Of a stretch of DNA of 64,000 nt, positions 63,575 to 64,000 are shown piece after piece; within the stretch, counting starts at the first letter, position 1, and every line of letters starts with the position of its first letter. Location of the stretch: positions 32,396,501 through 32,460,500 of the forward strand of contig NC_092568.1 of assembly GCF_037975245.1 (NCBI RefSeq). Direction: 5' to 3'. The notes below the pieces were generated by a model. The model was not told where the DNA came from, did not search any database, and worked only from the letters and a program-made list of their open reading frames with translations. A program made the position numbers and the translations under genes. The stretch comes from Apostichopus japonicus (lineage: Eukaryota; Echinodermata; Holothuroidea; Aspidochirotida; Stichopodidae).

Positions 63575-64000
63575 CAGGGGCGTAGCGAGCGGGGGGGGGG
63601 TGACACCCCCCCCAATAATTTGTGGTCGCTGTCGGCAAATTTTGGGTCTGTCGGCAAAAGGAGAAAAGGTGAAGAGAGCGGAAGGGGAAGAAAGAAGGAA
63701 AGCTGAATAGAGAAAGGAGAAAGGGAGCTTCTTCCGTGCTAAATTTGACTTAAAATATGCACCAGATTGCATCTAAGGACGTTTCAAAACTAAAAATTTT
63801 CCAAAGGGGAGATGTAGACCCCCTATCCTTAGACCCCTCCCCCATTTCAGTCACCACTTCCAGATCCGTCGGCAAATCAAATTTGACTTAAAATATACAC
63901 CAGATTGCATCTAAGGACGTTTCAAAACTGAAAATTTTCCAAAGGGGAGGGGGACACCCCCTCCCCTTAGAACCCTCCCCCATTTCAGTCACCACTTCCA
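63575..64000. mobile_element. Repeat element starting CAGGGGCGTAGCGAGC, cut by the window end
   Basis: The start resembles the CAGGGGCGTATCC terminus of the element at 26.3 kb. It is followed by a G-rich and C-rich hairpin (GGGGGGTGACACCCCCC) and a purine-rich patch (63655-63730). From 63741 it contains a 138-bp tandem repeat, the second unit starting at 63879 and running off the window. Each unit has AAATTTGACTTAAAATAT, CACCAGATTGCATCTAAGG and CCCATTTCAGTCACCACTTC. Confidence 0.6.

Overview
The window is animal nuclear DNA: AT-rich, with multi-exon genes split by GT-AG introns, conserved metazoan proteins, tRNA-derived SINEs, a CR1/L2-like LINE and several hAT-type DNA transposons. The gene set (Rab1, a multi-CUB receptor, SPATA17, arylsulfatase A, an OvoA-like methyltransferase), the recurrent TAGGCCTA 8-mer and the G/C homopolymers suggest a marine invertebrate deuterostome. 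An echinoderm, perhaps a sea cucumber, is my best guess, but that is inference and the species cannot be fixed from sequence alone.

Layout. (1) 1.9-19.3 kb, + strand: a complete seven-exon Rab1 GTPase gene with long introns. Intron 4 holds a degenerate tandem repeat. Intron 6 holds a 1.33 kb hAT element with a perfect 8-bp target duplication and a 65-bp minisatellite that runs into the last splice acceptor. (2) 19.3-28.4 kb: the Rab1 3' flank, then repeat-rich DNA with an old MITE, a field rich in AAATTTCGA-type words, and a 2.1 kb terminal-inverted-repeat element with an internal duplication. (3) 29.0-36.7 kb, +: a four-exon gene for a predicted 1369-aa type I membrane protein with a signal peptide, furin-type site, six CUB or CUB-like domains, duplicated poly-Asp segments and a short cytoplasmic tail. 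Its second intron contains two different SINEs. (4) 36.7-42.4 kb: intergenic DNA with more copies of one SINE family and a 22-bp palindrome flanked by 8-bp direct repeats. (5) 42.4-47.9 kb, +: a complete eight-exon SPATA17 gene. (6) 61.1-51.3 kb, -: a four-exon arylsulfatase A-like gene, convergent with SPATA17. Exon 2 carries a one-base frameshift. Intron 1 contains a nearly full-length LINE in the opposite orientation and a 63-bp copy of part of exon 1. Intron 3 contains a 394-bp hAT MITE with an 8-bp target duplication. (7) 61.9 kb to the end, +: the first exon of a membrane-anchored methyltransferase related to the OvoA C-terminal domain, divergent from the sulfatase, followed by repeats cut off by the window edge.

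The genes are separate transcription units with no operon logic. Rab1 acts in ER-Golgi traffic, SPATA17 is an IQ-motif protein linked to testis and cilia, the sulfatase is lysosomal or secreted, and the CUB protein is a cell-surface or shed receptor. The sulfatase and methyltransferase probably share a roughly 0.75-0.83 kb promoter interval.
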